A stretch of 53,528 nucleotides of DNA from Acidobacteriota bacterium (lineage in GTDB: Bacteria; Acidobacteriota; Terriglobia; Bryobacterales; Bryobacteraceae), in assembly GCA_003223115.1 (NCBI GenBank), contig QHXW01000211.1, positions 1-53,528 of the forward strand. Reading direction: 5' to 3'. The position numbers and the translations under genes are program-made. The notes beneath the pieces were generated by a model that did not search any database, was not told where the DNA came from, and was given only the letters and a program-made list of their open reading frames with translations. Below are positions 9,608 to 18,368 of this stretch, piece by piece; positions within the stretch are counted from its first letter, which is position 1, and each line of letters opens with the position of its first letter.

Positions 9608-12600
9608 GTGAAAAGAATAAGTGTCGCTTACTGTCTGGGAGTGCTTTTCTGCTTCGCCATGATGCAGTTCCTGGCGGGGATCGGCACAGCCCAGGACTAC
9701 CGCGCTCGCCTGCAAGGCCGCGTCACCGATCCAAGTCAAGCGGCCATCGTCGGAGCGGTAGTTACTCTCACTAACGTCCAGACTGGCGTTTCGGCCACCA
9801 AGTCAACCGGAGAGATCGGGCAATATCTCTTCGACTTCGTACTCCCTGGTCGCTACCGCCTGGTCGTGGAGGCGGCCGGCTTCGAAAACTTTGTCCAGGA
9901 CAATATCACGGTCGTGACTCGCGGAGACGTGACCTTGAACGCGGTCATGGCGGTGGGGGCCGTAAGCGCAACCGTAAACGTCTCGGCAACCGCTTTGGCC
10001 ATGGAATTCAATACCAGCACGATGTCGCAAACCGTGGATGGAAGAATGTTGAAGGATCTGCCCGTGCTGGCGCGCAACCCATTTACTCTGGCCCTTTTGG
10101 ATCCGGCGGTGGTGAACGGATATTGGGACACTGCCCATCGCAATCCATTTTTCTCCATGTCTTCAAACGGCGTGGACATCGGGAACACGTTGGGGCGGAA
10201 TGATGTGCTGGTGGATGGCGTCACTATCGTGATGGGCTCGCGCGTGGGTTACGTGCCGCCCATGGATGCTGTCCATGAAGTGTCGGTACAGCAGAATGCG
10301 GTGGATGCGGAGTTCGGGGAGAGCGCCGGCGGCGTGCTTTCGCTCTCCATGAAATCCGGCACCAACCAGTTCCATGGCGAGACTTATTACTTCGGGCGCA
10401 ACCCCGCGTTGAACGCCGTGGCCAATTCGATCACACACTCGCCGAACCAGGACCGCTATAACATCGGCGGTGGTAACGCCGGGTTTCCAATCATAAAAAA
10501 CAAACTGTTTGCGTTTGCTTCCTATGAGCAGTGGCGTTCCCAGTTCCCCTCGACCTACTTTGCCACGCTTCCCACCGACCCGGAACGCACCGGTGATTTC
10601 TCGCAATCGCTGAACGCGAATGGCGGTTTGCGGACAATTTTTGATCCGTGGTCGACGAAACTGGACCCCGCCACGGGGGCGGTCACGCGCACGCCATTCG
10701 CAGGCAATATCATCCCGCAAACCCGCATGGATCCGAGCTCCCAGATCTTCATGAAGGATGTCTGGAAGCCGAACAATGCGGGCGATAATCCCTTCACGCA
10801 CGTCAACAATTACAAGCTTACCTTTCCCTGGTGGTCGGATTACAAAAACTGGTCCGGCCGCACGGATTGGAATCCGAGTGATAAATGGAAAATCTACGGC
10901 CGTTACAGCCAGTTTCGGGAATGGGAAAGCAACAACAACTTCGCCAATTCCCCCGCCTTCACCGACCAGGACGGCGGCTTGACGGCGACCATCAACATGG
11001 CTGCCGACGCCGTCTACACGATCAGTCCTTCCACCGTCCTGGATCTGCGTTGGGGCATCACGTTGTTCGGTATCGACTACGATTCCCCTTGGGCCCGCCT
11101 GTCCGGAGGAGAAGCCGGGTTTGCGAATTTCTGGCCCAATAACCCCTGGTACACGCCTTACATCAAGGACTTGACCAAGTTCTTCTACCCCCGGCTGAAC
11201 GTAGGCAGTTGGTATTCGGGCATGACCGGCCTCTGGTACCATAAGCCACGCAAACTGAGCTATCAGCCGAGCCTGATAAAACACAAGGGGCGGCACAATC
11301 TGAAGTTTGGCGGTTCGCTCCGGCATGAGTGGGAACGTACCAATTCGGCGGATCCCATGAACTTCTCCTTCGATTCCGCCATGACCGCCAATACCTTCCT
11401 GTCGCCCAACACGGCTTTGAGCGGCGACCCCTGGGCCACTTTTTTGTTGGGCGCGGTGAGTGGGCATGCCAGCTATTCGCCCTTGACTTTCACCCGTGAC
11501 AACCAGTGGGCGGGTTACGTCCAGGACGACATCAACGTCAACCGCTCGCTGACCCTGAATGTGGGCCTGCGATTCGAGCACGAGTCCGCGATCTACGAGG
11601 ACCAGAACCCTATGTCCCGCTATCTGGACCTTGGCAACCCCATCCCGGAGATGCAGAGCAATCCGCCGCAGATGCCCGCCCAGGTGCTCCAATACAAAAT
11701 CCCCTACCAATACAACGGCGCTTGGGTTTTCGCAGACAGCAGCCATCGCGGCGCTTACAATGTGCCTGCCGGCTTGTGGCTGCCCAGGATCGGCGCGGCG
11801 ATCCGGATCAACGACCAAACGGCGATTCGGGTCGGCTGGGCGCGTTATGCGACCAACCTGCTGGCCGTGATCGGACCGAGTTGGAACATTCCGCAATACG
11901 GCTACTCGGCGACCACTTCCGTACAATCCCCTCTCCAAGGTGTCCCGCAAGCCACGCTGAGCAACCCGTTTCCCGCCGCCAACCCATTGCTCCTGCCGCT
12001 GGGTAACAGCCTGGGCCGGTACACCAATCTCGGGAATAGCGCCGCCTGGATCAATCAGGGCTTGAATACGCCGGTGAACGACCGCTTCAACGTGAGCTTA
12101 CAGCGAGCCCTGCCGGGCGGATTGCGCCTCGATGCCACGTACTTCGCGAACCTCGGGCACAATGTCCAGCCGCCCAGCAATGGCGGAGGGAGCTTCGCTG
12201 CCCGCAACGTGAACATGGCCGATCCGAAACTGGGCTATACGTACAAGAGCGCGCTGGACCAGAAGGTCGCGAATCCCTTCTATCACTACATGACGCCGCA
12301 GACCTTCCCCGGACAACTCTGGAATCAGGCTCAAGTGCCCGTGAGCAGCCTGTTGGAACCCTACCCGCAATACGGAAGCCTGACGGAAGACTTCCTCTCA
12401 GGTTTTTCCGAGCACTACCAAGCCTTGCAGCTCAAGGCCGAACGGGCCTTCAGCCGAGGTTACAGCCTCATGGTCGCATACAACTATAATCGCGAAGCGT
12501 CCGACGTCTACTTCAATGATCCGGCCCAGTACGCAAACCTACTGACCATGATGCCCAGCGCCAATCCCCGGCACCGCATCAGCGGCGCCGCGGCATACGA

Positions 12601-13069
12601 CCTGCCTCTTGGAAACGGAAGGAAGTACTTGACCAACCTGCGTCCGGTTCTGAACGCGGTGCTGGGAGGCTGGACGACGAGCCACATCTTTACCTGGAAC
12701 TCCGGCGGCTTCCTGCGCTTCGGGCAAATGATTGTCAACGGAGATCCGGTACTCGGCAGTCCGACCCAGGCCCACTGGTTCAATACCTCGGTGTTCCAGG
12801 CTCCTCAACCTTACACGCCGCGCACCAACCCATGGCAGTATCCCGGGCTCACCGGACCCCGCTTCTGGCAACTGGATAGTACCCTTTCGAAGAACTTCCA
12901 GATCAGTGAACGCTTCCGGATCGAGTTCCGGATGGAGGCGTACAACCTGTTCAACAAGTTCATTCCGAGCAACCCGGACACAAATGTTTACAGTTCGACG
13001 TTCGGCATGTCGACGAATCAGGCTAACCTCGGACGCGAAATGCAGTACGCTTTGAAGTTGTACTTCTAA
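9608..13069 (+). CDS. Oar-like TonB-dependent outer-membrane receptor 2
   Basis: GTG 9608 follows a strong ribosome site (AGGAGGG ending 6 bases upstream). The product starts with a signal peptide (VKRISVAYCLGVLFCFAMMQ) and a carboxypeptidase-regulatory-like domain (LQGRVTDPSQAAIVGAVVTL). A plug region and a beta-barrel of about 1,000 residues follow, ending ALKLYF with the C-terminal Phe of outer-membrane proteins. It resembles Oar1 in architecture but is diverged, so the two probably bind different ligands. The preceding gap has its own promoter and palindrome. A broken Tat-exported aminotransferase gene follows, 50 bases downstream. Confidence 0.87.
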   Translation: MKRISVAYCLGVLFCFAMMQFLAGIGTAQDYRARLQGRVTDPSQAAIVGAVVTLTNVQTGVSATKSTGEIGQYLFDFVLPGRYRLVVEAAGFENFVQDNITVVTRGDVTLNAVMAVGAVSATVNVSATALAMEFNTSTMSQTVDGRMLKDLPVLARNPFTLALLDPAVVNGYWDTAHRNPFFSMSSNGVDIGNTLGRNDVLVDGVTIVMGSRVGYVPPMDAVHEVSVQQNAVDAEFGESAGGVLSLSMKSGTNQFHGETYYFGRNPALNAVANSITHSPNQDRYNIGGGNAGFPIIKNKLFAFASYEQWRSQFPSTYFATLPTDPERTGDFSQSLNANGGLRTIFDPWSTKLDPATGAVTRTPFAGNIIPQTRMDPSSQIFMKDVWKPNNAGDNPFTHVNNYKLTFPWWSDYKNWSGRTDWNPSDKWKIYGRYSQFREWESNNNFANSPAFTDQDGGLTATINMAADAVYTISPSTVLDLRWGITLFGIDYDSPWARLSGGEAGFANFWPNNPWYTPYIKDLTKFFYPRLNVGSWYSGMTGLWYHKPRKLSYQPSLIKHKGRHNLKFGGSLRHEWERTNSADPMNFSFDSAMTANTFLSPNTALSGDPWATFLLGAVSGHASYSPLTFTRDNQWAGYVQDDINVNRSLTLNVGLRFEHESAIYEDQNPMSRYLDLGNPIPEMQSNPPQMPAQVLQYKIPYQYNGAWVFADSSHRGAYNVPAGLWLPRIGAAIRINDQTAIRVGWARYATNLLAVIGPSWNIPQYGYSATTSVQSPLQGVPQATLSNPFPAANPLLLPLGNSLGRYTNLGNSAAWINQGLNTPVNDRFNVSLQRALPGGLRLDATYFANLGHNVQPPSNGGGSFAARNVNMADPKLGYTYKSALDQKVANPFYHYMTPQTFPGQLWNQAQVPVSSLLEPYPQYGSLTEDFLSGFSEHYQALQLKAERAFSRGYSLMVAYNYNREASDVYFNDPAQYANLLTMMPSANPRHRISGAAAYDLPLGNGRKYLTNLRPVLNAVLGGWTTSHIFTWNSGGFLRFGQMIVNGDPVLGSPTQAHWFNTSVFQAPQPYTPRTNPWQYPGLTGPRFWQLDSTLSKNFQISERFRIEFRMEAYNLFNKFIPSNPDTNVYSSTFGMSTNQANLGREMQYALKLYF

Positions 13070-13117
13070 TCGTCCCGTGCTCACCCGTCCGCAGGCTCGC
13101 CAATGGGGCTACAACCC

Positions 13118-14385
13118 GTGGAAATACAGCGACGAACATTTCTGAGAGCCGCCGGCTTGGCCTGGCTGCGGCCCGGGAGGAGACGAGCGTGTGTACTCTG
13201 CCACCAAGTCTACGGTCGGGCGCAGCGCCGGGGAAATCGCGCGAGACGAAAGTTTCTGGCGTGAAATCCAGCAGGCGTTCACGGTAGACCGCAATATCAT
13301 CAATCTGAACAACGGCGGCGTTTCGCCTTCTCCCCGAGTGGTGCAGGAGGCCATGCGACGATATCTCGAAATCAGCAACATGGCTCCCAGTTACAATCTG
13401 TGGGACTTGCTGGAGCCCGAGGTGGAGTCGGTGCGCCGGGGGCTCGCGGCCACGTTCGGCTGCCGAACCCGAGGAACTGGCCATCACGCGGAACGCCTCG
13501 GAATCGCTCGAAATCTGCCAGATGGTGCTGGACTTGAAGCGCGGCGACGAGGTGCTCACCACCGATCAGGACTATCCGCGCGTGCTCAGCACCTGGGACC
13601 AGCGTGCGCGGCGCGATGGCATCGTAGTGAAGAAGATCTCGTTTCCCGTGCCGCCGCCCTCCATGGACGATCTTTACCACCGCATAGAAGAGGGCATTAC
13701 GTCTCGAACACGCGCCATCCTCATTTGTCATATCACGAATCTGACCGACCAGATCTTTCCTGTCACGCGCATTTGCCGGATGGCTGGCAGCCGGGGCATT
13801 GATACCATCATCGACGGCGCCCACGCCATCGCGCATTTCCCGTTCCGTCTTTCCGAGCTCGACTGTGACTACTACGGCGCAAGCCTGCACAAATGGCTGC
13901 TGGCGCCTCACGGCACCGGCCTGCTGTATGTGCGCCGGGACAAGATCCGCAATCTGTGGCCGCTGATGGCCGCACCGGAATCGATGGATGATAACATCCG
14001 CAAATTCGAAGAGATCGGGACGCGCCCGGCCGCGAACGATAACGCTATCGCTGACGCGCTCGTTTTTTAGGACGCGATTGGCATAGAGCGCAAGGCCGCG
14101 CGCCTGCGCCGCCTCCGGGACCTGTGGATGGACCGGCTAGCGCGTATACCCGACATGCAAATCTTCACCAGCCGCGATCCGGAGCAGAGTTGCGGGATCG
14201 GCACCTTCGGGATCCGCAACCAGAATATGGCTTCATTGTCCACTCAGCTCTGGGAGAGATACCGCATTTTGACCAGTCCGATCTTGCGCAAGGATTATCA
14301 GGGCATTCGCGTCACGCCGAACGTGTACACGACGCTGAAGGAAATCGACGCGTTCTGCGGCGCGGTGGAAAAGCTGGTAGCCTAA
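13118..14385 (+). pseudogene. Broken class V aminotransferase (isopenicillin-N-epimerase-like) with Tat signal
   Basis: The pieces together make a full PLP-dependent class V aminotransferase. A Tat-like leader (QRRTFLRAAGLAWL) starts at GTG 13118 or ATG 13103. It is followed in another frame by YSATKSTVGRS, NLNNGGVSPSPRVVQEAMRR and RRGLAATFGC, and in a third frame by AITRNASESLEICQMVLDL, TTDQDYPRVLSTWDQRARRD, the PLP-site region DGAHAIAHFPF and YYGASLHKWLLAPHGTGLL. Three lesions are visible: a frameshift near 13160-13190, one extra C at 13463-13464, and an in-frame TAG at 14068-14070. Coding then resumes in the same frame to GIRVTPNVYTTLKEIDAFCG and stops at 14385. Such many-lesion genes are not expressed as one enzyme unless the sequence is in error. 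Confidence 0.8.
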
Positions 14386-14735
14386 CGAGCGCGCCACCAG
14401 CGGCTCAAATTCCGGGTGTCCTCACCGAAAACTGTTTCGGGTCATCCAGTGACTTTCAAATCATCGTGGTAGTCGTTCTATACTGGTGTCGTATTAACAA
14501 ACGAGGCTGCCAAATCCGCTGACCATTGACATCATCGCGGAGACCATAGAAAGTACCATTCCCTGGGCCTGTGCGGGTTGAGCGGCGGCCATGGTGTGGC
14601 TGCAACAGGTCCATCTACTCTGTTGAACCACGTGCGGCGGCTCAGTCTGACGAACTGCACGCTCGGCTTACACAATGCCGCGGCGTGGCCGGATTTTGAG
14701 CAATCGTCGCACGGTTAGACGACATTTTGGCTACG
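14386..14735. other. Non-coding gap before IS copy 1
   Basis: No frame here resembles a known protein, and no clear promoter, RNA or repeat was seen. It separates the broken aminotransferase from the first IS copy. Confidence 0.5.
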
Positions 14736-15665
14736 GTGTGTCTCGTAAATTCCAGCTGGCGGAGATGGCTATGCCGAAATCCGATCATCCTGGAATTTGA
14801 CTACGAGATCGGCGCGCGACCACGCGCCGTCGCGCCGAGGATGTCGATCGGCTCTTAGAAGATCAATTCGATTTCACACGTGTTCCCGTTGCGCACGGGA
14901 ATGGGCCCCAGAAGTTTCAAGCTGAGCGCCGTTCATACCGGTGATGGAGACCGCCGACTTGCGGGAGGGCTACGATCCGTCCAAGCTCTGGCGGCTGCAC
15001 AGCCCGCGATTCCGGCGAGTCCATGCCCAATGAGAGGTGCCTTCTGGATTCGTGATAATACGTCACGAACGACTTCACCTGGCGGTACAGCGAGGCTTCG
15101 TTGAGAACGATCACGTGGTCCAGACACTCACGCCGGATCGTTCCGATCACGCGTTCAATGTAGGCTCGTTGCCAGGGTGACCGTGGCGCCGACAGCAGTT
15201 CCTGGAGGGCCATATCCTGAACCTGCTTGCTGAAGGCCTGGCCGAAGATGCGGTCGCTATCCCGTAGAAGATAGCGTGGCCGCGGTGTCCCAAGGAAAGG
15301 CTTCGCGGAGTTGTTGGACGGTCCATTCTGCGGTGGGATGGGCGGTGACGCCGCAGTGAAGGATCCGGCGTCGCTCATGAGCCCACGCCAAGAATACGTA
15401 GAGGACTTGGAAGCGCAGAGTCGGAACCGTGAAGAAGTCCACCGCTACCAGATTCTTGACGTGATTCTCCAAGAAAGTCCGCCAAGTCTGCGATGGCGGC
15501 TTCCGGTGACGGATCAGGGTACTTGCTCACGCTGGTCTCGCCGATGTCAATACCGAGTTTGAGCAGTTCGCCGTGAATCCTGGGGGCCCCCCAGGTTGGG
15601 TTCGCTCGGCTCATCACACGGATCAGATCGCGTACGTCTTTCGGAACCGACGGACGCCGGGTGCT
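14736..15665 (-). mobile_element. Degenerate, truncated DDE-transposase IS, copy 1
   Basis: Minus-strand fragments in shifting frames encode an integrase-core (rve) transposase: VRDLIRVMSRANPTWGAPRI, VDFFTVPTLRFQVLYVFLAW, RYLLRDSDRIFG, RSPWQRAYIERVIGTIRREC and YYHESRRHLSLG. The catalytic D-D-E pattern is recognisable, but at least two frameshifts break it and the N-terminal third is absent beyond about 15665. It is a direct repeat of the copy at 18817 and shares its outer end (TAAATTCCA region at about 14745), which marks one IS end. IS family is probably IS3/IS481-like; not resolved by eye. Confidence 0.75.
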
Positions 15666-16035
15666 GGCCATGCTGGAACTTCCCGGTGGCCATAAGTTAT
15701 TGAGAACAAGTAGCAGAAGACGGTGCTCGAACCCGCGCGAGTCGCTTGGGGAAGCTGACAAACAGTCAGCAGGTCGGATACTCTTCACCCTTCATCAAGA
15801 GGCAACTTCACTCATTGCCTTCAACGCGATACGTGGGTTCTAGCTGCCGCCTTAGCTCGTGACATCGTCCGCATGAAGGAGTCGGCGAAGTATCCGCTCG
15901 CTACCTTATATACCATTCATTTTGAGGCTGTTTGAGCAAATCGAGGTTTTGGCACAGGTCGCAGCGAAAACGGCTGCTGTGTCAAAACTGTGCCAGAATT
16001 CCGGAGAGGGATGCGTCAGTAAGTGATTGAAAACA
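15666..16035. other. Gap between IS copy 1 and the tRNA fragment
   Basis: No convincing gene. The only structure is the 20-base segment 15976-15995, which is exactly inverted at 16199-16218 and so flanks the tRNA fragment. Confidence 0.45.
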
Positions 16036-16218
16036 TGGAGCCACCCGCCGGGATCGAACCGGCGACCTGCTGATTACGAAGAATATTCGCTGGCTCCAAA
16101 CGCTCCAATAGCTCTATACGGAAGTGCCTGATATCAACACTTGGGGAAGCTGCTTTCGCTCAAATAGCAACTTCCGACGCCTCAAACAGATGGGGTTTTG
16201 GCACAGTTTTGACACAGC
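15976..16218. repeat. 20-nt perfect inverted repeat flanking the tRNA fragment
   Basis: 15976-15995 is the exact reverse complement of 16199-16218 (TGGCACAGTTTTGACACAGC on the plus strand at the right arm). The arms are about 200 bases apart and enclose the tRNA-Thr half at 16036-16080. It could be recombinase arm-type sites or remnants of two opposed integrase gene tails; neither is proven. Confidence 0.55.
16036..16080 (-). other. 3' half of a tRNA-Thr(CGU) gene, candidate att site
   Basis: On the minus strand this reads anticodon loop TTCGTAA, stem TCAGC, variable AGGTC, a T-arm (GCCGG-TTCGATC-CCGGC) and an acceptor end finishing CCA. The anticodon is CGU (Thr). The 5' half is missing: the upstream bases cannot pair with TCAGC. 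A tRNA 3' half ending exactly in the anticodon loop is the usual footprint of a site-specific tyrosine recombinase. Its inner 21 bases (16060-16080) recur at 20349-20369 beside a tyrosine recombinase relic. Confidence 0.75.
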
Positions 16219-16427
16219 TAACGGTGCCGACGGTGCTTGATCGAATCCAAGACTTCTTGGATCGTGAGGTCTTTCTGCCATTGCATGCGATCCTTTGTGT
16301 AATCGCCTGGTCCGGAACGGTGCAAACGCAGAAAACGTGCCAAGCCATCGGCGCCTAGTTCACGCCCGAGAACTTCCAGCGCATGGCGTTCAAACTGCTC
16401 GTCACTCATGGTCTCGATACTGCTCAT
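16218..16427 (-). CDS. Small partner protein of PIN-domain toxin
   Basis: A 69-residue protein (MSSIETMSDEQFERHALEVL onward) whose ATG overlaps the stop of the PIN gene in an ATGA junction, so the two are translationally coupled. It contains no recognisable DNA-binding motif. The usual order in VapBC is antitoxin first; here the PIN gene is first, which is seen in some PIN pairs. The C-terminus ends KHRRHR and the stop touches the inverted repeat at 16199-16218. Assignment as antitoxin is from context. Confidence 0.55.
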   Translation of the reverse strand: MSSIETMSDEQFERHALEVLGRELGADGLARFLRLHRSGPGDYTKDRMQWQKDLTIQEVLDSIKHRRHR

Positions 16428-16867
16428 GGCGAGTTTTCCTGACTCCAGAATAGCGGATTTCGCACGGCGACACGCGGCCTACCGTCTCCTCGTGAGGCCT
16501 TTCGAACAAATCTGTCATCGGTCGTCAACATCACATCAACACGCGCTGCTTCTGCGCAAGCCAAGTGCAATGCATCGAAGACGCCGTAACCTGCCTTGTG
16601 AAGCGCCTTGGCTCGGTGGGCGATCTGGTCGTTCTCCTCAATGATTTCGGATGCGAGTGCCAACAGCGCTACGTTCCCCGATTTCCTTTCCAAATCCGGA
16701 TTTCTATCGATCTCGTCGGCCAGGGCATCGCTGGAAATCCATTGAACGGTCCCGTCGCGAACCAATTTGAAGACTCGCTCAACAGCCGCAGCTTCTTCGC
16801 GAATCCGAGGTTGGTTCTGATCGTCCGTGAGGCGATTCAAACAGCAGGCGTCGAGATATATATTCAT
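16424..16867 (-). CDS. PIN-domain ribonuclease (VapC-like toxin)
   Basis: A 147-residue protein beginning MNIYLDACCLNRLTDDQNQP, where YLDAC places the first catalytic acidic residue. Downstream are a conserved acidic segment (ALADEIDRNP) and GVFDALHLACAE with the second and third acids, then MLTTDDRFVRKA with the final aspartate. This spacing is that of PIN-domain Mg-dependent RNases, the toxins of VapBC-like systems that cut tRNA or rRNA. It is the first gene of a two-gene unit with the 69-residue partner. A perfect palindrome with a -10-like TAATAT lies immediately upstream. Confidence 0.75.
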   Translation of the reverse strand: MNIYLDACCLNRLTDDQNQPRIREEAAAVERVFKLVRDGTVQWISSDALADEIDRNPDLERKSGNVALLALASEIIEENDQIAHRAKALHKAGYGVFDALHLACAEAARVDVMLTTDDRFVRKASRGDGRPRVAVRNPLFWSQENSP

Positions 16868-16873
16868 GCTTCT

Positions 16874-16886
16874 CAGATATTATCTG
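16874..16886 (-). promoter_or_regulatory. Palindrome over the -10 of the PIN operon
   Basis: CAGATATTATCTG is a perfect 13-base palindrome around a central base. On the minus strand it contains TAATAT, a good -10, whose predicted start lies about 3 bases before ATG 16867. This suggests autoregulation by the toxin-partner complex and a very short leader. Confidence 0.5.
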
Positions 16887-17010
16887 CGATGTGTTTTGAC
16901 AGGTTATATCAGAATCATAGTAGCTTCCGTGATCGGATCAACGCCAGGACTTTTCGAACGCACCCCGCGCGGCTTATTCGGCCCTCTCTGGGCGATCTGT
17001 ATGCCGAACT

Positions 17011-17235
17011 TTACTGGGAACTTCTTTCTACGCTGTACACGTGCGAGTTCGAGCGCGAGCCGCCAGTAAGGAACGTGATATCGACAACCAGCCTCCGGCC
17101 GCCGAGCGTGGATGAGGCAGTTCGCCAGTCCTGATCCAGCCGGCACTCGCCTTGGCAATCCAGTTCTCCCGACAGCTCAAACCGGAAAGCGCTTGGTCGA
17201 TCATGCATGTAGTACTGCAGCGGCCGAGTTTTCAT
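17011..17235 (-). pseudogene. Relic of a STAS-like small protein
   Basis: The first 55 residues (FRFELSGELDCQGECRLDQD, then WRTASSTLGGRRLVVDITFL) look like an anti-sigma-antagonist/STAS-like fold found in short Acidobacterial proteins. After TFLTGGS the frame drifts and stops at residue 74, with later matching-looking fragments in another frame. It probably is a truncated gene. It lies 43 bases downstream of the small membrane protein on the same strand. Confidence 0.4.
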
Positions 17236-17278
17236 GGCGGTCTCACTGGTCCTGGGTATGGTTAATGCCGTTCTTCAA

Positions 17279-17494
17279 TCATGCCGCATGCAGCGGTTCA
17301 GCGTGGAACTTCATGGCGGCCCGGATGCCAATCAGCGCGAATATCAAAAGAGCGCCGAGTTGCGCGAATTGGAAGGGCGGCTCAGACTGGGTCGGCGCAA
17401 TCGCTTTCAGAGCTTTCATAAAAAGCTGCACGATTAACACAAACACATTTAAGTACAGTGCGATCACAGCCGTGATCACGTAAGTGCGTGCCAT
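17279..17494 (-). CDS. Small two-helix membrane protein
   Basis: A 71-residue protein with two hydrophobic segments: VITAVIALYLNVFVLIVQLF near residues 6-25 and LGALLIFALIGIRAAMKF near 46-63. They are joined by a polar linker containing APTQSEPPF, a motif I recognise from conserved hypothetical proteins. No enzymatic function is visible. GAGGGG lies 9 bases before the ATG. It is divergent from the toxin gene at 17540; the 45-base gap carries the toxin promoter. Confidence 0.65.
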   Translation of the reverse strand: MARTYVITAVIALYLNVFVLIVQLFMKALKAIAPTQSEPPFQFAQLGALLIFALIGIRAAMKFHAEPLHAA

Positions 17495-17506
17495 CCAAAT
17501 CCCCTC

Positions 17507-17534
17507 TTGACAATAGTAACGTATGTGTTACTAT
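17507..17534 (+). promoter_or_regulatory. Toxin-antitoxin promoter with perfect 8-bp operator
   Basis: TTGACA at 17507-17512 and TACTAT at 17529-17534 form a promoter with a 16-base spacer. Exactly between and over the -10 lies ATAGTAAC (17513-17520), GTATGT, GTTACTAT (17527-17534), a perfect 8-bp inverted repeat. Such placement is typical of autorepression by an HTH antitoxin. The predicted start coincides with GTG 17540. Confidence 0.7.
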
Positions 17535-17539
17535 AACGG

Positions 17540-17791
17540 GTGATTGACGTTCGGGAATACAACAACAGGGGCGGCCAAAGCCCGTACGCAGTTTGGTTTG
17601 ATCGGCTGAACGCACAGGCAGCTGCCAAGGTGACGACGGCCATCACCAGACTCGCGGGCGGCAATTTCTCGAACGTCAAGGGCGTCGGTTCTGACGTGTT
17701 CGAGTGCAGGATCGACTTTGGCCCCGGTTATCGAGTCTATTTCGGAAAGGACGGAGAACGTCTGGTGATTTTTACTCGGTGGCGGGATTAA
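17540..17791 (+). CDS. RelE/HigB-family toxin, C-terminus frameshifted
   Basis: 83 residues starting at GTG 17540 ([20 protein letters not shown]), with the family core [20 protein letters not shown] and [14 protein letters not shown]. This is the Gp49/HigB-like group of ribosome-dependent or free mRNA-cleaving toxins. After LVIF the frame is lost: removing A17774 restores [20 protein letters not shown], the usual C-terminal helix. The toxin is therefore truncated by one inserted base and may be inactive or weakened, unless this is a sequence error. The antitoxin gene begins at 17869 on the same strand. The predicted transcript is leaderless. Confidence 0.7.
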   Translation: MIDVREYNNRGGQSPYAVWFDRLNAQAAAKVTTAITRLAGGNFSNVKGVGSDVFECRIDFGPGYRVYFGKDGERLVIFTRWRD

Positions 17792-17868
17792 GAAGCGACA
17801 ACAGCATGATATCAACGCCGCTATTGCCAACTGGCAGGATTACAAACAGCGAAAGCAGGAAAACAGCT

Positions 17869-18189
17869 ATGGCCCTAACCCGCGATTTCAAAGAGACGAT
17901 CCGCGCCCGCGTCGCGCGCGATCCTAAGTTCCGTAAGGAGCTCCTACGCGAAGGCGTTGAATCCCTGGTCACTGGCGATATCGCTACGGCCAAGACCATT
18001 CTGCGCGACTACATCAATGCGACCGTCGGTTTCACGGAGCTTGCCGAGGCCACGCACATCCCGTCGAAGAGCCTCATGCGGATGCTCGGGCCAACGGGAA
18101 ACCCGCGGGCAGAGAATCTCTTCGAAGTTGTCAGTTTTCTGCAGCATCGCGAAGGAGTGCGTTTCCAAGTTAAGGCTGCCCCCGCGTAA
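17869..18189 (+). CDS. HigA-like antitoxin with HTH domain
   Basis: ATG 17869 is preceded by AGGA at a spacing of 8; longer frames overlap the toxin and are unlikely. The 106-residue product contains [20 protein letters not shown] followed by [20 protein letters not shown], the helix-turn-helix of addiction-module antidote proteins. It ends QVKAAPA. It should bind the toxin and the palindrome at 17513-17534. The order toxin then antitoxin is that of higBA. Confidence 0.75.
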   Translation: MALTRDFKETIRARVARDPKFRKELLREGVESLVTGDIATAKTILRDYINATVGFTELAEATHIPSKSLMRMLGPTGNPRAENLFEVVSFLQHREGVRFQVKAAPA

Positions 18190-18368
18190 AACATACAGAG
18201 AATTCCTCGCCGACAAAATAACCATAGGGTGGCTTGGGGCGTGTGCCTGTCGTTGCCGAGAACTTCGTCCAGGTTGAAAATATAGACGTTAGGTCGATCG
18301 TGAGATCATCGTCGTTTTCACAATGAGTCACGCTTCCACGTATAGGAATGAAACAATAGGAGACCGCT

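Noticed and set aside
10163-11950. 595-residue open frame opposite Oar2
   Set aside because: It is the reverse-strand shadow of a high-GC gene, has no recognisable motif, and lies entirely inside a well-supported receptor.
16036-16080. Functional tRNA gene
   Set aside because: Only the 3' half is present; the bases upstream of the anticodon loop cannot form the anticodon, D or acceptor stems.
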